Assembly: GCA_026706325.1 (NCBI GenBank)
Contig: JAPOYZ010000652.1
Location: 3,075 to 8,662 of the forward strand
Reading direction: 5' to 3'
Origin: Candidatus Aminicenantota bacterium
GTDB lineage: Bacteria; Acidobacteriota; UBA6911; RPQK01; JAJDTT01
DNA: 5,588 bases
Position 1 is the first letter of the stretch; every line of letters begins with the position of its first letter. Shown here piece after piece: positions 1 through 5,588 of the stretch. Made by a program: the position numbers and the translations under genes. The notes below the pieces were generated by a model. That model worked only from the letters and a program-made list of their open reading frames with translations, was not told the DNA's origin and did no database searches.

Positions 1-1133
1 CATCGCCGGTCGATCCGGTCCTTCCAATGCCAGACCCAACGGCCCTCCATGGACCAGGAGCCGCGGGAGGCCACGGCCCGCCGGTCCCCGGTGCTGATCA
101 GGCTCAGGAATTTCCGCTGGGGATGAAACGGTTTCGGAGCAAGTCCCTTCAGGGACCGGCGGAGATTCCGTTCGAGTGGCTTGCCCTGGCGGACGGCGAA
201 GACCCCCGCCTTCTCCCGGGGATGGGAGACCACGGCGGCCACGTCTCCCGCGGCGAAGACTCCCGGATGGGAGGTGGACTCCAGGGTGGCTTGGACTCTC
301 ACGAATCCCCGGGCGTCCACCTCCAGCTTCGACTCCCGCAGCCAACCGGGGGCCGAAGCCTGTGTGACCCATAGAATCTCATCCATTTCATGGTTGGACC
401 CGTCCTCCAACGCCAAGATTCGGCCCCGGACCCGGACGACCCTCAATCCCGGGTAAAGCCGGATGCCGCGGCGGCGGAGCACCCGCTGAAACTTGGATCG
501 GACCCATTGATTGTGGGTGGGAAGGATGGTCCCGGACTCGAAGAAAAGATGGAACTCCGGAGGCCGGAGGGGCCGGCCCGATTCCCGGCGCAATGTCTCC
601 AGCGCATGGCGGACCGACAACAGGAGCTCGACGCCGCCGGCTCCGGCTCCGACCACTCCGATGCGGGTTCTTCCGGGTCTGGCCAGGACGCGTTGCCTGA
701 CCTCGGACCAGCGGCGGAGAAAGTTGCCGATAGGCTTGACCGGAACCACCGATTCGGCAGCTCCCGGAACCGGGTCGAGAGTGGGCGTGGAGCCGATGTT
801 GATGGAGACCAGGTCGTAGGGAACGGGCGGCCGGGAACGGCACAGAATCCTCTTGGAATCCAGGTCCAGGCCGACGGCCTCATCATGGAAGAGGCGGGCG
901 CCCGCAAACTGGGAGAGAGGCCCCAGGTCGATGTGCGTCTCGTCGTATTCGTAGTGACCGGCGATCAGGCCCGGAAGCATCCCGGAGTACGGAGTGTGGA
1001 CGTCCCGGGTGACGAGGGTCAGGCGAACACCCGGCATGGGCTTTGCGCCGAAGCCCTTCAGGACTCCCACGTGGCTGTGACCGCCACCGACCAGAACCAG
1101 ATCCTTGGTGACGGGAACTTGAATCGGGTTCAT
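1..1133 (-). CDS. FAD-dependent NAD(P)H oxidoreductase of the SelD N-terminal type (partial, 3' end cut by window)
   Basis: This is a flavoprotein of the pyridine nucleotide-disulfide oxidoreductase fold, in the subgroup (TIGR03169) that occurs alone or fused ahead of selenide, water dikinase. Its substrate is not established; a role in selenium handling is inferred from the fusions. The 377 visible residues begin with the FAD-binding motif LVLVGGGHSHV (12-22), followed by TPYSGMLPGLIAGHY (47-61) and HIDL (67-70), which are hallmarks of this subgroup. A second Rossmann motif VVGAGAGGVEL (160-170) should bind NAD(P)H, and GVFAAGDVA (291-299) closes the FAD site. KAGVFAVRQG (308-317), LISTGDRRA (345-353) and WVWHWKDRIDRR (366-377) match the C-terminal end of the module. 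No CxxC redox pair is seen. The ATG at 1131-1133 is fixed by an in-frame TGA at 1140-1142, only two codons upstream; its Shine-Dalgarno is weak. The next codon starts TG and lies outside, so the protein may end here or continue into SelD. Confidence 0.88.
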   Translation of the reverse strand, partial: MNPIQVPVTKDLVLVGGGHSHVGVLKGFGAKPMPGVRLTLVTRDVHTPYSGMLPGLIAGHYEYDETHIDLGPLSQFAGARLFHDEAVGLDLDSKRILCRSRPPVPYDLVSINIGSTPTLDPVPGAAESVVPVKPIGNFLRRWSEVRQRVLARPGRTRIGVVGAGAGGVELLLSVRHALETLRRESGRPLRPPEFHLFFESGTILPTHNQWVRSKFQRVLRRRGIRLYPGLRVVRVRGRILALEDGSNHEMDEILWVTQASAPGWLRESKLEVDARGFVRVQATLESTSHPGVFAAGDVAAVVSHPREKAGVFAVRQGKPLERNLRRSLKGLAPKPFHPQRKFLSLISTGDRRAVASRGSWSMEGRWVWHWKDRIDRR

Positions 1134-1256
1134 GACTCGTCAGGAGCAGGTGGTGGCAACCGAAGCCGATCCCGGACCGCAGGCAGTCGAGCCTACCACA
1201 GGGCGCGGATCGGCGACCATTGTCGTCCCGGGTGAACTTCCCGTGCCCTGGCGACG

Positions 1257-1287
1257 TTTACGCCGGGTTCACGTGTTACAAGATACT
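1257..1287 (+). promoter_or_regulatory. Weak candidate sigma-70-like promoter for the TonB-dependent receptor
   Basis: This lies in the most AT-rich part of the 192-base divergent intergenic region (1134-1325). TTTACG (1257-1262) matches the -35 consensus at four of six bases and GATACT (1282-1287) matches the -10 consensus at four of six. The spacing is 19 bases, longer than the ideal 17. Transcription would start near 1294 and give a leader of about 30 bases. The assignment is inference from hexamer similarity only. I found no comparable minus-strand promoter for the divergent oxidoreductase. Confidence 0.22.
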
Positions 1288-1289
1288 GT

Positions 1290-1311
1290 GGCGAGGGAGG
1301 GATCGCCCTCG
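1290..1311 (+). promoter_or_regulatory. GC-rich inverted repeats in the receptor leader, with competing stems
   Basis: CGAGGG (1292-1297) pairs perfectly with CCCTCG (1306-1311). Two alternative pairings share the same bases: GGCGA (1290-1294) with TCGCC (1303-1307), and GAGGG (1297-1301) with CCCTC (1306-1310) around a four-base loop. The block ends five bases before the ribosome binding site GGAG (1317-1320). It could influence translation initiation of the receptor, or be chance in GC-rich DNA. No riboswitch family is recognised. Confidence 0.3.
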
Positions 1312-1316
1312 GGACC

Positions 1317-1320
1317 GGAG
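1317..1320 (+). promoter_or_regulatory. Ribosome binding site of the TonB-dependent receptor
   Basis: GGAG sits five bases before the ATG at 1326. It supports this start, which also gives a well-formed signal peptide. The other nearby ATG, at 1336, is in a different frame. Confidence 0.6.
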
Positions 1321-1325
1321 ACGAA

Positions 1326-3938
1326 ATGGGGTACCATGGCCGGTGGCTCGCGTCCTGCCTTCTCCTGATCCCCGCGTATTGTCCGCTACTCCCGCTGGCG
1401 GCACAGGCGCGGGAGGCCGCGGAGCAACAGGGCGGGCCCGCCGGACAGGAGGAGACGGAGAAGCGCCGGGAGCCTGCCCGGGAATCGCAACCGGAATTGA
1501 CCGAAGAGATCGTGGTCGTCGGAACCCGGGCCCAGCCGCGGACGGTGACGGAGTCGGTGGTGCCCATCGACGTGATCTCGTCCAAGGACATCGTCAGTCA
1601 GGGTGAGCCGGACGTGGCCGACCAGTTGAGAAACGTCCTTCCGGCCTACAACGTCAATCCGCAACCCGTGGGGGACGCGGCCCGAATCATCCGCCCGGCC
1701 ATCCTCCGGGGCCTGGCTCCCGATCACACGCTTATCCTGGTCAACGGGAAGAGGCGCCACCGCGGCGCCATCATCACTTGGTTGGGGAACGGGGTTGCCG
1801 ACGGGGCTCAGGGACCCGACATTTCCGTGATCCCATCCATCGCGTTGCGCCAGGTGGAGGTGCTGCGGGACGGCGCCTCGGCTCAATACGGCTCGGACGC
1901 CATCGCCGGCGTTTTGAATTTCCTGGTCAAGGACGATTCCTCCGGCGGCAGCGTGGAGTTCCGGACCGGCAGCTTCCTCGCCGGAGACGGCGGAACCTAT
2001 ACCGTCTCCGGGAACGTCGGCCTGCCCCTGGGATCGGGTGGTTTCGCCAACCTGAGCGTTGAATACGGCAACATGGCCGCCACCAGCCGCAGTGTCCAGC
2101 GCGCCGACGCCGCACACCTCATATCGGTCGGGAACACCCATGTCGCCGACCCGGCCCAGATCTGGGGGTCGCCTGCCATCGACGACGACTTCAAGTTCTG
2201 GGGAAACTTCGGACGCGTGTTCGACCAGGTTCAGCTCTACGGTCACACCAACTACGCCAGCAGGCGCGTGACCGGAGGATTCTTTTTCCGCAACCCCAAC
2301 ACCCGGGCGGCTGTTTTCAGCGCTGACGGCGGCAAGACCCTGCTCATCGGGGACCGTCTCGATGCTCAGGACGGCTTCCCGGACGGTTCGGCCGGTTGTC
2401 CCCGCGTCGGCATCGAAAACGGTGTCCCGGAACGGCAGGCCTTGGACCGGGTCTTTGCCGATCCCGACTGCTTCTCCTTCCAGGAGATCTTCCCGGGGGG
2501 CTTCAGGCCTCAGTTCGGCGGTGAATTGATTGACGCGTCAGTGGTCGGCGGCCTCCGTGGCCAGTTCTCCGGCGGCATGGTTTGGGATGCCAGCTTCAGC
2601 CTGGGCTCCAGCGCAGTCGATTTTTTCATTTTCGATACGGTCAATGCGTCGTTGGGTCCGGCCACGCCCACCGAATTCGACCCCGGTCTCTACCGGCAAC
2701 AGGATCTCGCCTTCAATCTGGACCTGAGCTATGCGGTGAACGACCGGGTCCACTTGGCCGGGGGCGGTGAATGGCGCGAGGAAGACTTCAAGATCGGCTT
2801 GGGCCAGAATGAGTCCTGGGAGATCGGGCCGTACGCCCCCCAGGGCTTCAGTGCCGGCTCCAACGGGTTCCCGGGATTCAGTCCCATCGCCGCCGGCCAG
2901 TGGGCCCGGGCCAACTATGCCCTCTACGGCGACTTGGAGCTGCGCGGAAGATCCCACCGGTGGACCGTCGGCGCCGCGGCCCGGATCGAAGATTACGACG
3001 ACTTCGGCGCCACGCTCAACGGCAAGTTGGCGGGACGCTACCGTGTGACCCCGGCGTGGGCGGTGCGCGGCAGCGTGAGCAGCGGTTTCCGGGCCCCCAC
3101 ACCGGGGCAGCAGAATGCGTTCAACGTTTCGACCCGCTACGATCTTCAACTCAGAGATCTGGTCAATGACGGCACCATTCCCTCCACTTCCAGGGCAGCC
3201 CAACTCCGGGGCGGCCGGCTGCTCGAACCCGAACGCTCCATCAACACCAGTCTGGGTGTGGTGGCCGACCGGGGACCGCTGAGTCTTACGGTCGACTACT
3301 TCCGAATCGGTCTCTCCAATCGCCTCGCCTTGACCCAGTTGTTCGCCCTCAGTCCCGAGGAGGTTGAAACCCTCATCTCGGAGGGGATCACCAGCGCCCG
3401 CAACCTGCAGAACTTCCGATTCTTCACCAACGACTTCGAGACCCGGACCCAGGGGATCGACTTGGTGGCGACGGTGACGCCCGCCTCGCTGGGAGGCGCC
3501 ACGACCTTCGGGTTTCTCTTCAACCATACCGACACCGAAGTCACCGACTTCAACCCGGGCGTGCTGGACGCCGTGCGTCTCCGGCAGTTGCAAGAGGCGA
3601 TTCCCGGAACTCGATGGAACGTCTCGGCTCAACACGACCTGGGGCGCTGGCGCCTCCTGGGACGCCTGAACTACTTTGGCGACTGGTATGACTCCCGGGA
3701 CGTCCGGGTCTACAACGGCGATTACATTTTCGATCTGCACGCCACTCGCTCGATCGGAGAATCGGTCATGCTCACCCTCGGCGCCCAGAACGTGTTCGAC
3801 AATCAGCCGGAAGAAAACACCAACGCCACTGCCGTCGGCAATCGGTACAGTCCGTACACCCCGTTCAACTACAACGGGGCGTTCTTCTACTTCCGCATCG
3901 CCTACGCATGGAAATGGAATCGTGGCGCCGGTCCATAA
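1326..3938 (+). CDS. TonB-dependent outer-membrane receptor
   Basis: This is an outer-membrane transporter that takes up a scarce ligand using energy passed through TonB-ExbB-ExbD; the substrate is unknown. The 870 residues start with a signal peptide (hydrophobic core about 8-25, likely cleavage after AQA at 26-28). A charged linker (29-58) and a TonB box-like EEIVVVGTR (60-68) follow. The plug domain spans roughly 73-205, with VISSKDI (83-89), ILRGLAPDHTLILVNGKRR (126-144), VEVLRDGASAQYGSDAIAGV (177-196) and NFLVKD (198-203). The remainder is a 22-strand barrel by family, including SGFRAPTPGQ (586-595) and LTLGAQNVFDN (816-826), and ends in the aromatic strand FFYFRIAYAW (853-862). Two cysteines (358 and 382) probably form a disulfide in an extracellular loop. 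No carboxypeptidase-like N-terminal domain or sigma-regulator signalling extension is present. No SusD, TonB, siderophore or heme gene lies nearby, so context does not reveal the ligand. Length is normal for the family and the frame is intact. Confidence 0.95.
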   Translation: MGYHGRWLASCLLLIPAYCPLLPLAAQAREAAEQQGGPAGQEETEKRREPARESQPELTEEIVVVGTRAQPRTVTESVVPIDVISSKDIVSQGEPDVADQLRNVLPAYNVNPQPVGDAARIIRPAILRGLAPDHTLILVNGKRRHRGAIITWLGNGVADGAQGPDISVIPSIALRQVEVLRDGASAQYGSDAIAGVLNFLVKDDSSGGSVEFRTGSFLAGDGGTYTVSGNVGLPLGSGGFANLSVEYGNMAATSRSVQRADAAHLISVGNTHVADPAQIWGSPAIDDDFKFWGNFGRVFDQVQLYGHTNYASRRVTGGFFFRNPNTRAAVFSADGGKTLLIGDRLDAQDGFPDGSAGCPRVGIENGVPERQALDRVFADPDCFSFQEIFPGGFRPQFGGELIDASVVGGLRGQFSGGMVWDASFSLGSSAVDFFIFDTVNASLGPATPTEFDPGLYRQQDLAFNLDLSYAVNDRVHLAGGGEWREEDFKIGLGQNESWEIGPYAPQGFSAGSNGFPGFSPIAAGQWARANYALYGDLELRGRSHRWTVGAAARIEDYDDFGATLNGKLAGRYRVTPAWAVRGSVSSGFRAPTPGQQNAFNVSTRYDLQLRDLVNDGTIPSTSRAAQLRGGRLLEPERSINTSLGVVADRGPLSLTVDYFRIGLSNRLALTQLFALSPEEVETLISEGITSARNLQNFRFFTNDFETRTQGIDLVATVTPASLGGATTFGFLFNHTDTEVTDFNPGVLDAVRLRQLQEAIPGTRWNVSAQHDLGRWRLLGRLNYFGDWYDSRDVRVYNGDYIFDLHATRSIGESVMLTLGAQNVFDNQPEENTNATAVGNRYSPYTPFNYNGAFFYFRIAYAWKWNRGAGP

Positions 3939-3947
3939 CAGTCCTGT

Positions 3948-3972
3948 CGGGATTCCCAATAGTTGGAACCCG
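3948..3972 (+). terminator. Imperfect hairpin after the receptor gene, possible terminator
   Basis: CGGG (3948-3951) and TTCC (3953-3956) pair with GGAA (3965-3968) and CCCG (3969-3972). This makes an eight-base-pair stem with one bulged A and an eight-base loop, starting ten bases after the receptor stop codon. No run of T follows, so it is not a classic intrinsic terminator. It could be a Rho-independent-like end, an mRNA-stabilising hairpin, or chance. The rest of the 152-base gap up to 4090 holds no gene, only the leader of the SDR gene. Confidence 0.3.
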
Positions 3973-4076
3973 CGTCCATTCCAAGGTGTAGACTGAGGCG
4001 GAGGGAGTAAGCACGGCGTCCGGTGGAGGTTCCATTCGGATTGCTCGCGACCGGCGCCGTGGCCGGGTCCCCGGGA

Positions 4077-4082
4077 GAGGAG
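4077..4082 (+). promoter_or_regulatory. Ribosome binding site of the SDR epimerase gene
   Basis: GAGGAG is followed by eight bases and then the ATG at 4091. This is a strong site and fixes the start, which falls directly before the N-terminal Rossmann strand. A short CCGG/CCGG inverted repeat (4063-4066 and 4071-4074) ends two bases upstream and might partly mask it. Confidence 0.65.
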
Positions 4083-4090
4083 CAGGTCAA

Positions 4091-4999
4091 ATGAGAGTTC
4101 TCGTTACCGGAGCCACCGGATTCGTCGGGCGCAGGCTCTGCGAGGTGTTGTCCGAGTCGGGCTGCCGGGTGACGGCGCTGTCACGGCGTCCGGATGCGGC
4201 CCGGAAAGCCGTCCCCGGTCTTTCCCGGGTTTTCGCATGGCGGCCGGTGGAGGAGGGTCCACCGTTGGAGAGTCTGGAGCAGGTGGACGCCGTCATCCAC
4301 CTGGCGGGCGAGAGCGTCGTCGGCCGCTGGACCGCCCGCAAGCGGCAGGCCATCCGCGAGAGCCGGGTCCGGTCCACCGGGAATCTGGTCAACGCCATGC
4401 GGCAGGTGGAGGGGCGGCCGCGAACGCTGGTTTCGGCCAGCGCCATCGGCTACTACGGAGACCAGGGAGAGACGGAGTTGACGGAGTCGATGCCGGCAGC
4501 GAGTGACTTCCTGGGCGAAATCTGTGGCCAATGGGAGAGAGAGGGTGCCCGCGCGTCGGAGGCGGGCGTCCGCGTGGTCCATCTCCGAATCGGCGTTGTC
4601 CTGGCGGCAGGCGGAGGCGCCCTGGACGCCATGCTGCTGCCGGCGCGGCTGGGGCTGGGAGGCCCCCTGGGTTCGGGCCGCCAGTGGTGGTCCTGGATTC
4701 ACCGGGAGGATCTGATCGGCATGGTTCAGCATGTGCTGGCCGACGAAAACCTCTCGGGCCCCTTCAACGCGACGTCCTCCAACCCCGTCCGGCAAAAGGA
4801 TTTTGCCAAAGCGCTGGGAAGGGTTCTGTCCCGTCCCGCGTTCCTGCCGACTCCCGGGTTCGCTCTGAAACTGGTTCTGGGCGGGTTTGCAACCGAGCTG
4901 CTCTCCAGCAAGAAGGTGCTGCCCGGCCGGATCCAGGAGAGTGGCTACCGCTTCCGCTTTCCCGATCTGGAGCCTGCGCTCCGGGAGATCCTGGGTTAG
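4091..4999 (+). CDS. TIGR01777-family NAD(P)-dependent epimerase-like SDR (YfcH / SDR39U1 type)
   Basis: This is a cytoplasmic protein of the extended, atypical short-chain dehydrogenase/reductase superfamily, in the conserved family of E. coli YfcH and animal SDR39U1. Its physiological substrate is not established. The 302 residues start with the dinucleotide-binding sequence MRVLVTGATGFVG (1-13), then VDAVIHLAGESVVGRW (65-80). Next comes SASAIGYYGD (115-124), the family's version of the active-site region, where the classical Tyr-x3-Lys pair is not evident; this is usual for the family. GRQWWSWIHREDL (196-208) and GPFNATSSNPV (223-233) are further family hallmarks. The C-terminal segment from about 250, with RPAFLPTPGFALKLVLG (248-264) and SSKKVLPGRIQESGYRF (272-288), is the DUF1731 domain. 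Length is typical. It lies 152 bases after the receptor in the same direction with its own strong ribosome binding site, so co-transcription is possible but not shown. It is convergent with the VOC gene. Confidence 0.93.
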   Translation: MRVLVTGATGFVGRRLCEVLSESGCRVTALSRRPDAARKAVPGLSRVFAWRPVEEGPPLESLEQVDAVIHLAGESVVGRWTARKRQAIRESRVRSTGNLVNAMRQVEGRPRTLVSASAIGYYGDQGETELTESMPAASDFLGEICGQWEREGARASEAGVRVVHLRIGVVLAAGGGALDAMLLPARLGLGGPLGSGRQWWSWIHREDLIGMVQHVLADENLSGPFNATSSNPVRQKDFAKALGRVLSRPAFLPTPGFALKLVLGGFATELLSSKKVLPGRIQESGYRFRFPDLEPALREILG

Positions 5000-5017
5000 C
5001 CCGCAGGCACTGCGGGC
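4999..5017. terminator. Perfect hairpin between convergent genes, probable shared terminator
   Basis: GCCCGCAG (4999-5006) and CTGCGGGC (5010-5017) are perfect complements, giving an eight-base-pair GC-rich stem with a three-base loop, or seven pairs with a five-base loop. The first stem base is the last base of the SDR stop codon TAG. The hairpin occupies half of the 35-base gap between the convergent SDR and VOC genes, so it could act on transcripts from both sides. No T-run follows on either strand, so termination strength is uncertain. Confidence 0.55.
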
Positions 5018-5034
5018 AAGCGGCTGAATTTCCC

Positions 5035-5421
5035 TTATCTCAACGGTTTCGGGCGATAGACGAATTGAAGGATGTTGCCCTCGAGATCAGGGAAAAAGGC
5101 CAGCTTCGTTCCCGTGGCGCTCACGGAGATGGGTTGCAGGAGCTCGATGCCCCGCTCCTTGATGTGCTGGCAGGCTTCCTCGAAGTCGACGACGGTGAAG
5201 GCCAGGTGACGGATGCCCGCGTCGTCTCCTTCGGCTTCGAAGCGGGGACGGTCGCTGGAGGGGAGAATCTCCAGGACTCCGGTTCCGGGAACGGCCACGA
5301 AATAGGTGGAGTACTCCTCGTCGGCTACGGCGATCTCGCAGCCCACGTTCGTGCAGTACCAGTCGGCCAGCGCTCGAGGGTCATCGGCCACGATAGCCAC
5401 ATGTTCCAATGATGTGATCAT
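5035..5421 (-). CDS. VOC-superfamily protein (glyoxalase / bleomycin-resistance fold)
   Basis: This is a small cytoplasmic protein of the vicinal oxygen chelate superfamily, whose members bind a divalent metal for isomerase, epimerase, dioxygenase or drug-binding roles. The exact reaction cannot be assigned. The 128 residues form two paired beta-alpha-beta-beta-beta halves: LEHVAIVADDPRALADWY (5-22) opens the first and IRHLAFTVVDFEEACQHI (70-87) the second. By alignment to glyoxalase I the metal ligands are His7, Glu51 (in VLEIL), His72 and Gln119 (in EGNILQFVY). Glutamine replaces the common glutamate at the last site. Length is normal for a single-chain VOC protein, which usually works as a dimer. 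The ATG at 5419-5421 is fixed by an in-frame TGA at 5425-5427, one codon upstream, and by a strong ribosome binding site. It could be a lactoylglutathione lyase-like enzyme, a methylmalonyl-CoA epimerase relative or an uncharacterised dioxygenase-like protein. No glutathione or propionate pathway gene is adjacent. Confidence 0.92.
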   Translation of the reverse strand: MITSLEHVAIVADDPRALADWYCTNVGCEIAVADEEYSTYFVAVPGTGVLEILPSSDRPRFEAEGDDAGIRHLAFTVVDFEEACQHIKERGIELLQPISVSATGTKLAFFPDLEGNILQFVYRPKPLR

Positions 5422-5428
5422 GACTCAT

Positions 5429-5434
5429 CTCCTT
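5429..5434 (-). promoter_or_regulatory. Ribosome binding site of the VOC gene
   Basis: Read on the minus strand, AAGGAG lies seven bases before the ATG at 5421. It is a near-consensus site and, with the in-frame stop at 5425-5427, leaves no other reasonable start. Confidence 0.8.
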
Positions 5435-5440
5435 TTCGTT

Positions 5441-5457
5441 CGGCGGCGAGTCCGCCG
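5441..5457 (-). promoter_or_regulatory. Inverted repeat in the VOC gene leader
   Basis: CGGCGG (5441-5446) and CCGCCG (5452-5457) are perfect complements around the five-base spacer CGAGT. On the minus-strand transcript the stem would sit four bases upstream of the A-rich ribosome binding site (5429-5436). It may be an operator half-site pair, an mRNA hairpin affecting translation, or chance. No promoter for the gene could be assigned with confidence further upstream. Confidence 0.3.
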
Positions 5458-5488
5458 GAAACCATGAAGCGCCAGTGTATTCAACGGT

Positions 5489-5531
5489 AGGGAAAGAGAA
5501 AAGAGAACAGCAGAAAGAGAGACGAGGGGAG
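5489..5531. other. Purine-rich low-complexity tract; no gene seen in 5458-5588
   Basis: Of these 43 bases only three (5508, 5511 and 5523) are pyrimidines on the plus strand, and 5489-5507 is uninterrupted purine. The composition differs sharply from the GC-balanced coding sequence around it. It lies upstream of the VOC gene, where the minus strand is a C/T-rich tract. All three minus-strand frames are open for some distance to the right edge, but none has a start, a ribosome binding site or a recognisable protein, so I call no gene. Confidence 0.5.
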
Positions 5532-5588
5532 CCCCGAACGGCACACCTCGCGGCAGCCCAGACCGGCGCGGCGCCACCCGGCCCCCGG

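Noticed and set aside
390..1235. Long plus-strand open frame of 281 codons opposite the oxidoreductase
   Set aside because: It is antisense to a gene with clear FAD and NAD(P)H motifs, has low-complexity composition and resembles no known protein. Long shadow frames are expected in GC-rich DNA.
1386..2246. Minus-strand open frame of 286 codons opposite the receptor plug
   Set aside because: It is antisense to the conserved plug domain, with no ribosome binding site or family resemblance.
2538..3959. Minus-strand open frame of 473 codons opposite the receptor
   Set aside because: The plus strand encodes an intact TonB-dependent receptor throughout. The antisense product is rich in Gly, Val and Glu with no recognisable domain, so it is a composition shadow.
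4012..4193. Twelve-base exact repeat CACGGCGTCCGG at 4012-4023 and 4182-4193
   Set aside because: One copy is inside the SDR coding sequence. About one 12-base match is expected by chance in a GC-rich window of this size.
4531..5412. Plus-strand open frame of 293 codons spanning the SDR end and the VOC gene
   Set aside because: It overlaps two well-supported genes in other frames and crosses the intergenic hairpin; the translation has no recognisable domain.
5420..5465. Fifteen-codon minus-strand frame from the ATG at 5465 whose TGA overlaps the VOC start codon
   Set aside because: It has no ribosome binding site, and a short frame ending at the next start is easily produced by chance. It is not called as a leader peptide.
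5458..5588. Minus-strand frames open to the right edge, one encoding a hydrophobic Leu/Phe stretch before a TGA at 5481-5483
   Set aside because: The hydrophobic residues come from the C/T-rich tract, all three frames are open, and none looks like the end of a known protein.

Overview
This window is a GC-rich stretch (clearly above 60% G+C by eye) of ordinary bacterial chromosome. It carries four protein-coding genes, one of them cut by the left edge. A TonB-dependent outer-membrane receptor with a signal peptide shows that the host is Gram-negative (diderm). The codon style and gene mix would suit a high-GC lineage such as Acidobacteriota or Proteobacteria, but nothing here fixes the taxon. 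I see no tRNA, rRNA, CRISPR array, insertion sequence, prophage or toxin-antitoxin pair.

Layout from left to right. Positions 1-1133 on the minus strand hold the first 377 codons of an FAD/NAD(P)-dependent oxidoreductase of the type found fused to the N-terminus of selenide, water dikinase (SelD). The window ends almost exactly where this module normally ends, so whether a SelD domain follows cannot be seen. A 192-base divergent intergenic region (1134-1325) then holds a weak candidate promoter and a GC-rich leader hairpin for the next gene. Positions 1326-3938 on the plus strand encode an 870-residue TonB-dependent receptor with signal peptide, TonB box, plug and barrel. After a 152-base gap with an imperfect hairpin, 4091-4999 on the plus strand encodes a 302-residue SDR epimerase-family protein (TIGR01777 / YfcH type with a C-terminal DUF1731 segment). 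A short perfect hairpin overlapping its stop codon separates it from a convergent minus-strand gene at 5035-5421 for a 128-residue VOC-superfamily (glyoxalase fold) protein. The last 167 bases (5422-5588) hold that gene's leader and a purine-rich tract, with no gene I can support.

The four genes do not form an evident pathway. The first two are divergent and the last two are convergent, and the receptor and the SDR lie in the same direction but 152 bases apart with separate ribosome binding sites. Each is best read as its own transcription unit, except that receptor and SDR could be co-transcribed. I found no convincing previously undescribed system. The most useful leads are the possible SelD fusion running off the left edge, the receptor of unknown substrate beside it, and the small inverted repeats just upstream of two ribosome binding sites.
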